From an uncultured Desulfovibrio sp. (GTDB lineage Bacteria > Desulfobacterota > Desulfovibrionia > Desulfovibrionales > Desulfovibrionaceae), in NCBI GenBank assembly GCA_937926875.1, contig CALBAX010000097.1:1-33166 (forward strand): a stretch of 33,166 bases of DNA, written 5' to 3'. The notes under the pieces are model-generated. The model saw only the letters and a program-made list of their open reading frames with translations. It searched no databases and was not told the origin of the DNA. Positions within the stretch are counted from its first letter, which is position 1, and each line of letters opens with the position of its first letter. Positions 1 to 9,736 of the stretch are shown here, one piece after another. Position numbers and translations under genes: made by a program.

Positions 1-612
1 GGCGCTTACGCCGGCTGGAACTACCAGAACTTCGGCCTCATGGCCGACGTGTCCTACACCAGCACCTGGAACGATCTGAAGCAGGATATGGACGGCCGCA
101 TGGGCATGGGCGACCTGGAAGCCGATGTGCAGGCTACGGCCATTTCCGCCGGTCTGCGCGCCGAGTACAAGCTGGAGACCAGCGCCCTGGACATCATCCC
201 GCATATCGGCGTGCGCTACATGAGCCTCACCACCTGGGGCTATGACGCGGATACCTACGGCGGCACGGTGCTGGAAGGCGATGGCTTCCATCAGGACATC
301 TGGACCTTCCCCATCGGCGTGACGTTCAGCAAGGACATCACCCTGGACAGCGGCTGGTTCTTCAAGCCCAGCGTTGACTTCAGCGTGATCCCGGCCGCTG
401 GCGACATCAAGGCCAAGCAGGACGTGTCCTTTACTGGTTTGCCTGGCACCTATGAAGTGGAAACCCAGATGATGGATTACCTCACCTGGCAGGGCGGCGT
501 CGGCATCGAGCTGGGTAACGATACCCTGAGCTTCGGCATCAACTACACCCTCCAGGCCGGGCAGAACACCACCGGTCACGGCGTGTTCGGCAGCTTCCGT
601 TACGAATTCTAA
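1..612 (+). CDS. Autotransporter beta-barrel domain protein, C-terminal fragment (5' end outside window)
   Basis: The frame is open from the first base of the window and ends at a TAA, so this is the 3' part of a larger gene; the internal ATG at 40 is not a credible start. The roughly 203 visible residues alternate polar and aromatic residues in about ten amphipathic strands separated by short turns, and the chain ends in FRYEF, a terminal aromatic residue typical of outer-membrane barrels recognised by the BAM machinery. This matches the translocator barrel of type V autotransporters, which exports an N-terminal passenger to the cell surface. The passenger lies upstream, so its function cannot be read. 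A strong terminator follows 50 bases after the stop. Alternative: a stand-alone outer-membrane barrel. Confidence 0.8.
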   Translation, partial: GAYAGWNYQNFGLMADVSYTSTWNDLKQDMDGRMGMGDLEADVQATAISAGLRAEYKLETSALDIIPHIGVRYMSLTTWGYDADTYGGTVLEGDGFHQDIWTFPIGVTFSKDITLDSGWFFKPSVDFSVIPAAGDIKAKQDVSFTGLPGTYEVETQMMDYLTWQGGVGIELGNDTLSFGINYTLQAGQNTTGHGVFGSFRYEF

Positions 613-663
613 CCCGTCGACCCGAGGCGGCGGTCAGTGAGAGTCTGGGCCGCCGCCTCCCGT

Positions 664-705
664 AAAGCCGGTTTCCCACCTTCCAGGGGGCCGGCTTTTG
701 TTTTT
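664..705 (+). terminator. Rho-independent terminator of the barrel gene
   Basis: AAAGCCGG (664-671) pairs with CCGGCTTT (691-698), and the stem is followed by a T-rich run TTTTGTTTTT. It lies about 50 bases after the stop at 612. Confidence 0.75.
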
Positions 706-940
706 GGGAGGAATGGACGCTGCGGGCCCATCGTCGTGGACGACGACGGTACGCCCCTGCACATGCCCGCTGGCTGCTGCCGGTATGGACCGCCCCCCGT
801 GACCGAGGACGATACCGGGTCGCCGGAATCTGGCACAGGTCTTCCAAAGACCTGCCGGGGACGGTCTGCAGGAGGCGGTCTGCGTGGCGGCAGGGCCGTC
901 AGGGTCCATACAAAAGGTTTCGGCAGGCAGGGAGGTGCTC

Positions 941-976
941 GAGGGGGAGCCTTTTCACCGAAAAGGTGTCCCTCTC
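941..976. repeat. GC-rich intergenic palindrome, copy 1
   Basis: Arms GAGGGGGAGCCTTTTC and GAAAAGGTGTCCCTCTC flank a 3-base centre. It begins 11 bases beyond the stop of the DMT permease on the minus strand. The same plan, a GAGGGGGA-type arm leading to a CCTTTT/AAAAGG core, recurs at 14483-14532 and 14944-14996, so this looks like a dispersed palindromic element that may end transcripts. Confidence 0.6.
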
Positions 977-986
977 CTCCCCGTTG

Positions 987-1880
987 CTATCCATGCTTCC
1001 TCTTGTGCAGCCAGGCCTGGATCTGCGGCCCGGTCATGACCAGGATCACGGCGGCGCAGATGACGGCCACGCCGCTGAAGACGGCGAAGGTGGCGGGTTC
1101 GTCGAAGACGAGGATGCCCACGGTGACGGCGGTGAGCGGTTCGCCCACGCCCAGGATGGAGGCCAGGGTGGAGCCGATGCGCTGGATGGCCAGGATCAGG
1201 GTCAGGTTGGAGATGACCGCGGTGATGATGGCCAGCAGCAGGCTCAGGGCCAGCTGCTCCCAGGTGCCGATGAGCTCGAAGGTCCCGGACATCAGGGCAT
1301 TGATGAGGGAAACGCCGGTACCGAAGAGCAGCACCCAGAAGGTGATGCTCAGGCCGGAGAGGCTGTGGATGCGGGTCACGTGCAGGCCCGAGATGTAGAG
1401 GGCGTTGCACAGGGCCGAGGCCAGCAAAAGGCCCACGCCCAGCGGATCCAGGCTGCCGCCGTCATCACCGCCGCCGCTGCCCAGCAGGGCCACGCCGAGG
1501 ATGGCCAGCAGGACGGAGCTGGCCGTGATGAAGGAAAACTTTTCATGGAAGAAGATGGTCATGATGAGCATGACCATCAGCGGATACAGGAATTGCAGGG
1601 TGGCCGTGACGCCGCCGGACAGGTAGAGCAGGCCCCAGATCATGAGCAGGGCGGCCAGGGCGTAGAGGATGCTGAACAGGGCCAGCTTGCCAAGGTCGCG
1701 AACGGGTGCGGCAAGGCGCTCCTGGCGCAGGACGAGGATGAGCCCCAGGCTCACCGAGGCGAAGAGGAAGCGGTAAAAAAGGACACAGTCGGCGGACAGG
1801 CCGCTGTGCAGCAGCGGCAGGCTGAACAGCGGGATGAGGCCAAAGGCCGCGGAGGAAATGAGGGCAAGCACGAAACCCAT
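987..1880 (-). CDS. DMT-superfamily (EamA) permease
   Basis: A 297-residue, very hydrophobic protein with about ten predicted membrane helices arranged as two EamA halves. Helix-rich segments begin with GFVLALISSAAFGLIPLF and end with AAVILVMTGPQI, followed by the basic tail WLHKRKHG. The family exports or imports small metabolites across the inner membrane; the substrate cannot be read from sequence. The open frame extends 88 codons further upstream, but I place the start at the ATG at 1880 because it begins the first helix and has GGAGAG about 7 bases upstream, whereas the extension is Pro/Arg-rich and crosses a terminator. It appears to be transcribed alone. Confidence 0.85.
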   Translation of the reverse strand: MGFVLALISSAAFGLIPLFSLPLLHSGLSADCVLFYRFLFASVSLGLILVLRQERLAAPVRDLGKLALFSILYALAALLMIWGLLYLSGGVTATLQFLYPLMVMLIMTIFFHEKFSFITASSVLLAILGVALLGSGGGDDGGSLDPLGVGLLLASALCNALYISGLHVTRIHSLSGLSITFWVLLFGTGVSLINALMSGTFELIGTWEQLALSLLLAIITAVISNLTLILAIQRIGSTLASILGVGEPLTAVTVGILVFDEPATFAVFSGVAVICAAVILVMTGPQIQAWLHKRKHG

Positions 1881-1987
1881 GGCAGCTCTCCATGACGATG
1901 GATCTGCGATGTTCCAAACGACTCGCGATTTTCGACATTGCCCCAAAAAAAACGGGAATACAAGAGGGTTGGGGCTGATGGAAGGCC

Positions 1988-2012
1988 AAAAAAAAGGGCG
2001 CCCAGGGCGCCC
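1988..2012 (-). terminator. Rho-independent terminator of the rlpA-like gene
   Basis: GGGCGCCC (1996-2003) is repeated one base later (2005-2012). The word is self-complementary, so the two copies form a stem. Eight adenines at 1988-1995 give a U-run in the minus-strand transcript, 23 bases after the stop at 2035. Confidence 0.75.
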
Positions 2013-2034
2013 GGAAAAAAGGAGCGTGCCGCGG

Positions 2035-2634
2035 CTAGCGGCCGGCATCGTCCAGGACGACTTCGGCCTCGGGGTGACCCTGACGCAGGGCTTCATGCAT
2101 GGCGGCGGCATCGGCAAAGGCAAAGAAGGGGCCCACCTGGTCATCCTTGTAACGCACGAAATAGGCCTGTCCGTTCAGGGGGGTGCCGCTGGGGTCGCTG
2201 ACCACTTCAAGATCGACCTTGCCCACGCCGCGATCGTTCATGTTGATCTGCTGGGCGGCAGCATAGGAAAGGTCGATGATGCGGCCACGCACGTAGGGGC
2301 CGCGGTCGGTCACACAGACCATGACGCTTTTGCCGTTGCTTTTGTCGGTGACGCGCACCACGGTGCCGATGGGCAGGGTGCGGTGGGCAGCCGTGAAGGT
2401 GTACATGTCATAGCCTTCACCGCTGGCGGTCTTCTTGTTGTGGAAGTCGGCCCCGTACCAGGAGGCCATGCCGGTCATGAAGGCGTCGGCATTGCTCTGG
2501 GCGCGTTTGAGCCAGACATCTCGGCTGGAGGAAGCAGTCTTTGCATCGCCGGCATGGGCGGCGGACATGGGGGAGGCCAGCAGCAGACAGGCCAGCAGCA
2601 GCGCCAGCATCCCCATGGAAGAATGTGAGGTCAT
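2035..2634 (-). CDS. rlpA: Septal ring lytic transglycosylase RlpA-family protein
   Basis: A 199-residue exported protein. Residues 1-28 form a signal peptide ending in SAAHA. The RlpA double-psi beta-barrel spans about residues 55-145, with the hallmarks GMASWYG (55-61), TAAHRTLPIGTVVRV (81-95), DRGPY (110-114) and RIIDLS (118-123). Family members cleave glycan strands lacking stem peptides, usually at the division septum. The C-terminal 50 residues only faintly recall the SPOR domain of longer homologues, so septal targeting is uncertain. The ATG at 2634 is preceded by AAGGAG. A terminator lies just downstream and a candidate promoter about 125-150 bases upstream, so the gene looks monocistronic. 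Confidence 0.85.
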   Translation of the reverse strand: MTSHSSMGMLALLLACLLLASPMSAAHAGDAKTASSSRDVWLKRAQSNADAFMTGMASWYGADFHNKKTASGEGYDMYTFTAAHRTLPIGTVVRVTDKSNGKSVMVCVTDRGPYVRGRIIDLSYAAAQQINMNDRGVGKVDLEVVSDPSGTPLNGQAYFVRYKDDQVGPFFAFADAAAMHEALRQGHPEAEVVLDDAGR

Positions 2635-3221
2635 AGGAACTCCTTGGTTGAAGCAGGTACGCAGCGTGGTTGCCCACGCGGCGCAGGTCGCCGGACGACC
2701 GCCCCGTCAAGGCTGCACAACGGGGCTTGCGTGAAGTGCCAGTCAAAAAGATTGAGGCATGATGCCTTAAAAAAAGCCCTGTGTCAAATAAGGGAGATTT
2801 TGCAAGAGAAAGTCTGGAAAATTTCCTGTCCAAGATGAGTAATTAACAGTTGATATGCAGTTGCCTTGTAACTTTATATTGACTGTTGTTTTTTATTAGA
2901 TAAAGTTTGTTTTTGAGAATATAAAGTTAATATGCAGTAAAAAGTTTCTGCAATTTGTCTGTATATTGTGGATGGAGACAAGAAGCCCCTGCACGGGCTG
3001 TCAAGGGGGGCTGAATTGCATATTCCACTTTTGGGAATGCTCAAAAGAGAGGTGCGGAAGGGGCGGCAGGAAGGCAGGCCCGGCCGGAGCAGGCCCGGCC
3101 CGGTGGGTGGGCTTTCCCGCTCCTGCAACGCCATGATCCCCGCAACGTGGCGGCGGGGACATGCCCCGGGTGACGCGTCTGGCGGGCAGGATGCAGACCG
3201 GCAGCCCGGGAGGGCAGGCAC
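2635..3221. other. Long intergenic stretch with an AT-rich island
   Basis: Bases about 2740-2980 are markedly AT-rich in an otherwise GC-rich window. They contain near-identical direct repeats of AGTTRATATGCAGT (2848-2862 and 2925-2939), a perfect 10-bp inverted repeat AACTTTATAT / ATATAAAGTT (2870-2879 and 2919-2928), and TGCAG...CTGCA flanking an A/T loop. Open frames here are short and lack a ribosome binding site. It could be promoter DNA, a small-RNA locus or the remnant of a transferred segment. Confidence 0.5.
2759..2787 (-). promoter_or_regulatory. Candidate sigma-70 promoter of rlpA with overlapping palindrome
   Basis: On the minus strand TTGACA (2782-2787) is separated by 17 bases from CATCAT (2759-2764). 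A 19-bp near-palindrome, TTGAGGCATGATGCCTTAA (2752-2770, one mismatch plus a central base), covers the -10 box and could be an operator. It lies about 125 bases upstream of the rlpA start. Confidence 0.5.
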
Positions 3222-3250
3222 AAAAAAAGGGCGCCCCGCAAGGGGCGCCC
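3222..3250 (-). terminator. Rho-independent terminator of purL
   Basis: GGGCGCCCC (3229-3237) and GGGGCGCCC (3242-3250) form a perfect 9-bp stem with a 4-base loop. Seven adenines at 3222-3228 give the U-run. It is 25 bases beyond the purL stop. Confidence 0.9.
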
Positions 3251-3275
3251 TTGGTGTTCGCAGCAGGGCCGGGGC

Positions 3276-6275
3276 TTACCAGTCCAGGGTGCGCTTGAAG
3301 GCGGTGGTCAGATCGTCCACGCTTTCCTGCAGGACGGTGACGCCGCCACGGGTCATGGTCAGGGTGTTGTCGTCGGTGACGGTGCCGATGCGGCGGCAGA
3401 TCTGCCAGCTGCCCAGCATGTCGAGGATCATGGCCAGGTCGGGGCGCACGCTGACGATGAGGCGGCTGGCCGATTCGCTGTACAGCAGTTCGGTCAGGGT
3501 CATGTCTTCCATGGCGGGCACGGCGTCCAGGTCGATGCTGGCGCCCAGGCGGCCGCCGATGCACATCTCGGCCAGGGCCACGGCCAGACCGCCGTCGGAG
3601 CAGTCATGGCAGGCAGACAGGGCGCGCTGGCCCATGAGGCCGTGCACGGCGCGGTAGCGCGGCATGGCGGTGGCGGCGTCCACCTGGGGCACGCGGCCGC
3701 CGGCGAGGCCCAGTTCGGAGCAGGCTTCGCTGCCGGCCATTTCACGCCAGGTACCGCCCAGCATGTAGATGTGGTGGCCGGCGGCCTTGAAGTCCGAGGT
3801 CTGGGTAGCGATGACGTTGTTGATGACGCCCATCACCGAGAACAGCACCGTGGGCGGGATGGAGATCTTTTCACCGCCGCCGGTGTAGTCGTTCTTCATG
3901 GAGTCCTTGCCGGAGATGCAGGGCACGCCGAAGGCCAGGGAGAACTGCTGCAGGGCCTTGCAGGCGCGCACCAGCTGGGCCAGCTTGTAGCGGCCGTCGG
4001 GGGTCTTCTCGCTCTGGACGGGGTCGCACCAGCAGAAGTTGTCCACCCCGGCCAGGGCATCGGGGTTGCCGCCCACGGCCACGGCGTTGCGGATGGCTTC
4101 GTCCATGGCGTTGGCCATCATCCAGTAGGTGTCGTAGTCGCTGAACTTGGGGCAGATGCCGTGGGAGATGACCAGACCGGCGTCGGATTCCAGCAGCGGG
4201 CGGATGACGCCGGCATCGGAAGGACCATCGTTCTTGACGCCGCACAGGGGCTTGATGGCGCTGCCGCCGCGCACTTCATGGTCGTACTGGCGGATGATGT
4301 ATTCCTTGGAGCAGATGTTCAGGCGGTTCAGCATGCGGCGCAGGAAGGCGCCCTGTTCGCTGTCGGGCATGTCCACGCGGATGTCTTCCACCTTGGGGGC
4401 TTCCCACACGGCTTCCAGTTCCAGCTGGGGCACGCCGTCATGCATGAATTCCATGGGCAGGGAGGCTACGGGGCGGTCGTTGTAGCGCACGTCGAAGAAG
4501 CCGCTGTCGGTGTAATGGCCCAGGGCGGTGGCTTCCACGTCCATGCGGGCGGCCAGTTCCATGAACTCGTCCAGCTTGGCGGGCGGCACGGCCAGGGTCA
4601 TGCGTTCCTGGGCCTCGGAGAGCAGGATCTCCCAGGGGCGCAGGCCGTCGTACTTGAGGGGGGCCTTGGCGATGTCCAGCACGCAGCCGCCGGTGTCTTC
4701 GGCCATCTCGCCCACGGAGGAGGAAAGACCGCCGGCGCCGTTGTCGGTGATGGCATTGTACAGGCCCAGGTCACGGGCGCGCATGATGAAGTCGTACATC
4801 TTGCGCTGGGTGATGGGGTCGCCGATCTGCACGGCCGTGGCCGGGGAACCTTCGTGCAGTTCCTCGGAAGAGAAGGTGGCGCCGTGGATGCCGTCCTTGC
4901 CGATGCGGCCGCCGGTCATGACGATGATGTCGCCCACTTCGGCCTTCTTTTCCCAGCCCTTGCGGCCGTTGACGTCGGTGGGGATCACGCCCACGGTGCC
5001 GCAGTAGACCAGGGGCTTGCCCAGGTAGCGTTCATCGAAGACTAGGGAGCCGTTGACGGTGGGGATGCCGGACTTGTTGCCGCCGTGTTCCACGCCTTCG
5101 CGCACGCCTTCCAGCACGCGGCGGGGATGCAGCAGGCGCGGGGGCAGTTCCTTGTCATAGAAGGGGGAGGCGAAGCAGAACACGTCGGTGTTGCAGACCA
5201 GTTCCGCTCCCATGCCGGTGCCCATGGGGTCACGGTTGACGCCCACGATACCGGTGAGGGCGCCGCCGTAGGGGTCCAGGGCGGAGGGGCTGTTGTGGGT
5301 CTCCACCTTGATGCAGGCGTCGTAGCCGTTGATGAAGGCGATGACGCCGGCGTTGTCCTTGAACACGGACTTGCAGTAGTCGTCGTCGCCCAGGCGCTTG
5401 CGGATGGCGGCCGTGGCGTCGCGGATGCAGGTCTTGTACAGGTTGTTGACCTCTTCGCGCTGGCCGGTCTCCTTGTTCTCGTAATGGATGCGGGAGGCGA
5501 AGATCTTGTGCTTGCAGTGTTCGGACCAGGTCTGGGCCAGCACTTCCATTTCCACGTCGGTGGGGTCGGCGGGCAGACCGGCGGCCTTGCGGCGGGCCTG
5601 TTCGTCAGGGGTGGCGAACTGGTCGCGGATGCAGTGCAGCTCGCGCAGGGTCAGGGCCCAGGTGTTGTCGCGGCTGGCTTTCTGCAGGGCCTCGTCGTCC
5701 ATGACGGACAGGGGCACCACGTCCACGGTGTCGTTGGCTTCGCCGGTGACCTTGGCGGCCTGGGGCTCGAAGCCGGGCCGGGCCTGCCATTCTTCGGCGC
5801 TCTTGACGCGGAAGCGCTGGATCAGGGTGTTGCAGAGCAGGTCGCGGGCCAGGGCCTCCACCTCTTCACGAGTGAGCATGCGGTCGGGCGTGCAGGTGAT
5901 GCGGTACTGCACCGAGGTGTAGACGCGCAGGCTGTCACGGGCGATGCCCAGCACCATGGCGGCGGTGTCGCGGGCGGTGCGGCCTTCGTTGTCGGTGACG
6001 CCGGGGCGGTAGCCCACTTCCACGATCCAGTGGGGGGCAGGTTCCACGAAGGGCAGCGGCTCCAGCGAGGCCTGCTGCAGGATGGGGTCGTGCCAGATGC
6101 CTTCGTCCACCAGACGGTTCACCTGGGCGGCATCCAGACCGTCCACGGTGTAGACTTTGATCTGACGGATGGCGGCAACGGGGATCTGCAGCGCCTTGAG
6201 CAGATGCAGCGCCGTCTTGCGGCCCTGGGTATCGGTAATGTTGGCATGAAGCCCGGTTTCCACACGATAGAGCAT
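3276..6275 (-). CDS. purL: Phosphoribosylformylglycinamidine synthase, large subunit (PurL)
   Basis: A 999-residue cytosolic enzyme of purine synthesis that makes FGAM from FGAR, ATP and ammonia or glutamine. Residues 1-170 contain two PurS-like units, one starting VETGLHANITDTQGRK and one starting VEVGYRPGVTDNEGRT. The synthase core follows, with AQTWSEHCKHK (247-257), KVETHNSPSALDPYGGA (323-339), ISGKDSMKND, and HDCSDGGLAVALAEM near the C terminus. It ends after the second synthase half with no glutaminase domain, so it is shorter than the ~1300-aa enterobacterial enzyme and longer than the ~740-aa Bacillus type. A separate PurQ-like glutaminase is therefore expected elsewhere. The ATG at 6275 has GAGGA upstream. 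It is the last gene of the run from 9365. Confidence 0.95.
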   Translation of the reverse strand: MLYRVETGLHANITDTQGRKTALHLLKALQIPVAAIRQIKVYTVDGLDAAQVNRLVDEGIWHDPILQQASLEPLPFVEPAPHWIVEVGYRPGVTDNEGRTARDTAAMVLGIARDSLRVYTSVQYRITCTPDRMLTREEVEALARDLLCNTLIQRFRVKSAEEWQARPGFEPQAAKVTGEANDTVDVVPLSVMDDEALQKASRDNTWALTLRELHCIRDQFATPDEQARRKAAGLPADPTDVEMEVLAQTWSEHCKHKIFASRIHYENKETGQREEVNNLYKTCIRDATAAIRKRLGDDDYCKSVFKDNAGVIAFINGYDACIKVETHNSPSALDPYGGALTGIVGVNRDPMGTGMGAELVCNTDVFCFASPFYDKELPPRLLHPRRVLEGVREGVEHGGNKSGIPTVNGSLVFDERYLGKPLVYCGTVGVIPTDVNGRKGWEKKAEVGDIIVMTGGRIGKDGIHGATFSSEELHEGSPATAVQIGDPITQRKMYDFIMRARDLGLYNAITDNGAGGLSSSVGEMAEDTGGCVLDIAKAPLKYDGLRPWEILLSEAQERMTLAVPPAKLDEFMELAARMDVEATALGHYTDSGFFDVRYNDRPVASLPMEFMHDGVPQLELEAVWEAPKVEDIRVDMPDSEQGAFLRRMLNRLNICSKEYIIRQYDHEVRGGSAIKPLCGVKNDGPSDAGVIRPLLESDAGLVISHGICPKFSDYDTYWMMANAMDEAIRNAVAVGGNPDALAGVDNFCWCDPVQSEKTPDGRYKLAQLVRACKALQQFSLAFGVPCISGKDSMKNDYTGGGEKISIPPTVLFSVMGVINNVIATQTSDFKAAGHHIYMLGGTWREMAGSEACSELGLAGGRVPQVDAATAMPRYRAVHGLMGQRALSACHDCSDGGLAVALAEMCIGGRLGASIDLDAVPAMEDMTLTELLYSESASRLIVSVRPDLAMILDMLGSWQICRRIGTVTDDNTLTMTRGGVTVLQESVDDLTTAFKRTLDW

Positions 6276-6328
6276 ACGGTCCTCGCTTTGGCGGCGGGAG
6301 ATCCCGCCGGTTCTCCGTAATAAGGCGA

Positions 6329-7294
6329 TTATTTTTTGCGGTCGCGAACGTAGTCGGCCATTTGTTGCAGGATGTCCTGTTCCGGTCCCGAGGGCAGGGC
6401 AGCCAGGGCCGCGCGGGCCTTGTCCAGATAGCCTTCGGCAGCCATGCGCGTGGCCTGGTCGAAACCGGCCGCACGGATGCTGTCAGCGATGCGCTCGGCG
6501 TCGCTGTCGGTGAAGGAGGCGTCGTTGAAGGCCCGGTCGAAGGCCGCGCGGGCGGCACCGTCCAGGCTGTCGCGGTACATGCGCAGGGGCGGGGTCAGTT
6601 TGCCTTCACGCACGTCGCCGCCCGAAGGTTTGCCCGTGACGCTCTGGGGGGCGAAGTCCAGGGCGTCGTCCACGATCTGGAAGGCCATGCCGATGTTCTC
6701 GCCGTACGCGGCGGCGGCTTCCACCAGGGCATCGCCGGCACCGGCGCGCAGGGCGCCCAGCTGGCACGAGGCCCGGATCAGCCACGCCGTCTTGCCGCGG
6801 ATGATCTCTTCGTATTCCCCGGCGGAGGTCTCCACCTGATGCTGGGCCGCGATCTCTAGGATCTCGCCGGCGGCGGTGCGGCTGGTGGCCTCGGAGAAGC
6901 AGAGGCACAGGCGCGGGTCGCCACACCGGGCCACCAGGGCATTGGCATGGGCGAGCATGGCATCACCGGCCAGGATGGTGCTGGTGGCGTTGAAAATGGT
7001 GTGGGCGGCGGGTTTGCCGCGACGGGTGTCGGCGTTGTCCAGCACGTCGTCATGCAGCAGCGTGGCGGCATGGAGCATCTCCATGGTGACGGCCAGATCG
7101 TAGATGTCTTTCTTGTCATAGCCCAGCAGGCGGGCCATGAGGATGGTCAGCAGGGGGCGCAGGCGTTTGCCGCCCGCTTCGAAAATGTGGCGGGCGATGG
7201 GGCGCACGGGATGGGGCAGGCCCTCGGCGGCCCGGGAAAGGGCCTTGTTGATGGGGGGCAGTTCCAGTGCCAGACGGGCTTTCAGAAGCAGCAT
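6329..7294 (-). CDS. Polyprenyl (all-trans) diphosphate synthase
   Basis: A 321-residue trans-prenyltransferase. The first Asp-rich motif is LLHDDVLDNADTRRG (DDVLD at 82-86) and the second is QIVDDALDF; GGKRLRP at 41-47 binds the isopentenyl diphosphate. Such enzymes lengthen farnesyl or geranylgeranyl diphosphate into the side chain of menaquinone. Position 14 bases downstream of mqnB, and a menaquinone methyltransferase nearby, support a quinone side-chain role over another isoprenoid. The chain length made (hexa-, hepta- or octaprenyl) cannot be told by eye. It is followed 53 bases later by purL. Confidence 0.88.
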   Translation of the reverse strand: MLLLKARLALELPPINKALSRAAEGLPHPVRPIARHIFEAGGKRLRPLLTILMARLLGYDKKDIYDLAVTMEMLHAATLLHDDVLDNADTRRGKPAAHTIFNATSTILAGDAMLAHANALVARCGDPRLCLCFSEATSRTAAGEILEIAAQHQVETSAGEYEEIIRGKTAWLIRASCQLGALRAGAGDALVEAAAAYGENIGMAFQIVDDALDFAPQSVTGKPSGGDVREGKLTPPLRMYRDSLDGAARAAFDRAFNDASFTDSDAERIADSIRAAGFDQATRMAAEGYLDKARAALAALPSGPEQDILQQMADYVRDRKK

Positions 7295-7308
7295 AGGGAC
7301 ATCTCGGT

Positions 7309-8046
7309 TTATGGTGCGGGACGCCAGATATCCGCCAGACGGCGCATGGCTCCCGGAAAATCCGTTTCATGCGGTACGCGCGGCCCCACCCGGTTGGAAA
7401 CGCTGCGTACCTCCACACAGGCGATGCCCTGGCGGGCGCAGGCCAGCGCCACGGCAAAGCCTTCCATATTTTCCAGCAGGGCCCCTGGATGGGCCTGCCT
7501 GAGCTGTTCCACGCGCTGCCGGGACGCGCTGACGCCCGCCACGCTCAGGGACGTGGCCCCGGGCAGGGAGCGCAGCCCGTGCAGACAGGCGGGCAGCTGC
7601 GCGGGAACGGCCAGGGGCAGGCGGTCGAAGACCGGCCCGTGCGGCCCTTCCCACTGGGGAAAACCGAACGACGGGCCGTCCACAGCCGTCCCGTCGTGCA
7701 GGCCGTATTCCGGCCAGATCTCTTCCTCCACCCGCCAGAGCGAACGGAGGGGCGCCTGTTGCAGGTCCATGCTGCCGGCCACGCCCACGTTGAGCACCAG
7801 CGAGACCGCGTGTCCCGCCTGCCGGGCCCCGGCCAGCGCCAGCCCCATGCCGAGGGCGGCGTTGACGGGCCCCACGCCGGTGATGCAGGCCAGGGCCGGA
7901 AGGCCCAGGCGCAGGGGCAGCAGTTCCTGCTCCGGCAGGCCGGCCTGTGCCGCCGGGCCGCATGCCGCTCCGGGGACGGGCCCCAGGGCCTGTCCCGGCA
8001 GGGCGGACAGCAGTTCGCGGGCGGTGGCGGCACAGACCAGCAGCAC
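7309..8046 (-). CDS. mqnB: Futalosine hydrolase (MqnB)
   Basis: A 245-residue member of the nucleoside phosphorylase fold. Diagnostic stretches are CITGVGPVNAALG, LNVGVAGSM and ENMEGFAVALAC, the last holding the Glu-Met-Glu that contacts the ribose, then VSNRVGPR near the C terminus. MqnB removes the base from futalosine to give dehypoxanthine futalosine in the futalosine pathway to menaquinone. The start is a GTG at 8046, only 5 bases after the upstream stop, so it is co-transcribed with the sugar dehydrogenase; GGAGA lies rather far upstream, within the preceding gene. The downstream polyprenyl synthase supports the assignment. MTA/SAH nucleosidase is the main alternative, but the C-terminal signature fits MqnB better. 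Confidence 0.85.
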   Translation of the reverse strand: MLLVCAATARELLSALPGQALGPVPGAACGPAAQAGLPEQELLPLRLGLPALACITGVGPVNAALGMGLALAGARQAGHAVSLVLNVGVAGSMDLQQAPLRSLWRVEEEIWPEYGLHDGTAVDGPSFGFPQWEGPHGPVFDRLPLAVPAQLPACLHGLRSLPGATSLSVAGVSASRQRVEQLRQAHPGALLENMEGFAVALACARQGIACVEVRSVSNRVGPRVPHETDFPGAMRRLADIWRPAP

Positions 8047-8051
8047 GGCGC

Positions 8052-9365
<1,314 letters not shown>

Positions 9366-9410
9366 CGTTTTATCCTTTACAAAAATGCCTGTTTCCGCCA
9401 TGTGAAAGAG

Positions 9411-9611
9411 ATGACTTTCGACTGGAAACCATTTCTTGCGGCATTGGGTTTGGCCATCCTTCTGGAGGGCCTGGTCTGGGCTCTGGCTCCCGACGCCATG
9501 CGCCGGGCCGTGATCCTCATCGCGCAGATGCCCAAAAGCTCCATACGGGTCCTCGGGCTGGCGGCGCTGGCTCTGGGGCTCTTCCTTGTGTGGCTGGCCC
9601 GCAGCGCCTGA
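9411..9611 (+). CDS. DUF2065 small inner-membrane protein
   Basis: A 66-residue protein with two hydrophobic helices, about residues 8-26 (AALGLAILLEGLVWALAP) and 47-63, joined by the amphipathic segment MRRAVILIAQMPKSSIR. This is the DUF2065 (YjeT-like) pattern, whose function is unknown; in many proteobacteria it sits near hflC and purA. The ATG at 9411 is preceded directly by GAAAGAG, a weak ribosome binding site. It diverges from the sugar dehydrogenase, with only 45 bases between the starts, and converges on ubiE, with a terminator in between. Confidence 0.8.
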   Translation: MTFDWKPFLAALGLAILLEGLVWALAPDAMRRAVILIAQMPKSSIRVLGLAALALGLFLVWLARSA

Positions 9612-9636
9612 GCTCCAAGCTTTTTCCGCATGCATG

Positions 9637-9665
9637 ACGGCGTCCCTTGGGGGCGCCGTTTTTTT
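9637..9665 (+). terminator. Rho-independent terminator after DUF2065 gene
   Basis: ACGGCGTCCC (9637-9646) pairs with GGGGCGCCGT (9650-9659) with one G-U pair, followed by a T-run. It lies in the convergent gap before ubiE. Confidence 0.85.
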
Positions 9666-9736
9666 GTGCCGGATGACGCCGGGGCGCCCCGCCATGGCAG
9701 GGAAAGGCACCGGCGTTCCCGCAGCACGCTGGCCCG

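Larger units (their letters stand above)
613..986. other. Intergenic stretch between convergent genes, no gene seen
   Basis: This 374-base stretch separates the converging barrel gene and the DMT permease. It holds a GC hairpin (arms 624-633 and 650-659), a terminator (664-705) and a palindrome (941-976). The open frames crossing it on both strands give Arg/Pro/Gly-rich low-complexity translations without a ribosome binding site, so I do not call a gene. Confidence 0.6.

Noticed and set aside
3606..6320. Long plus-strand open frames (479 and 411 codons) opposite purL
   Set aside because: They are Gly/Val/His/Ala-rich mirrors of purL codons with no ribosome binding site and no domain; GC-rich genes commonly leave such antisense frames open.
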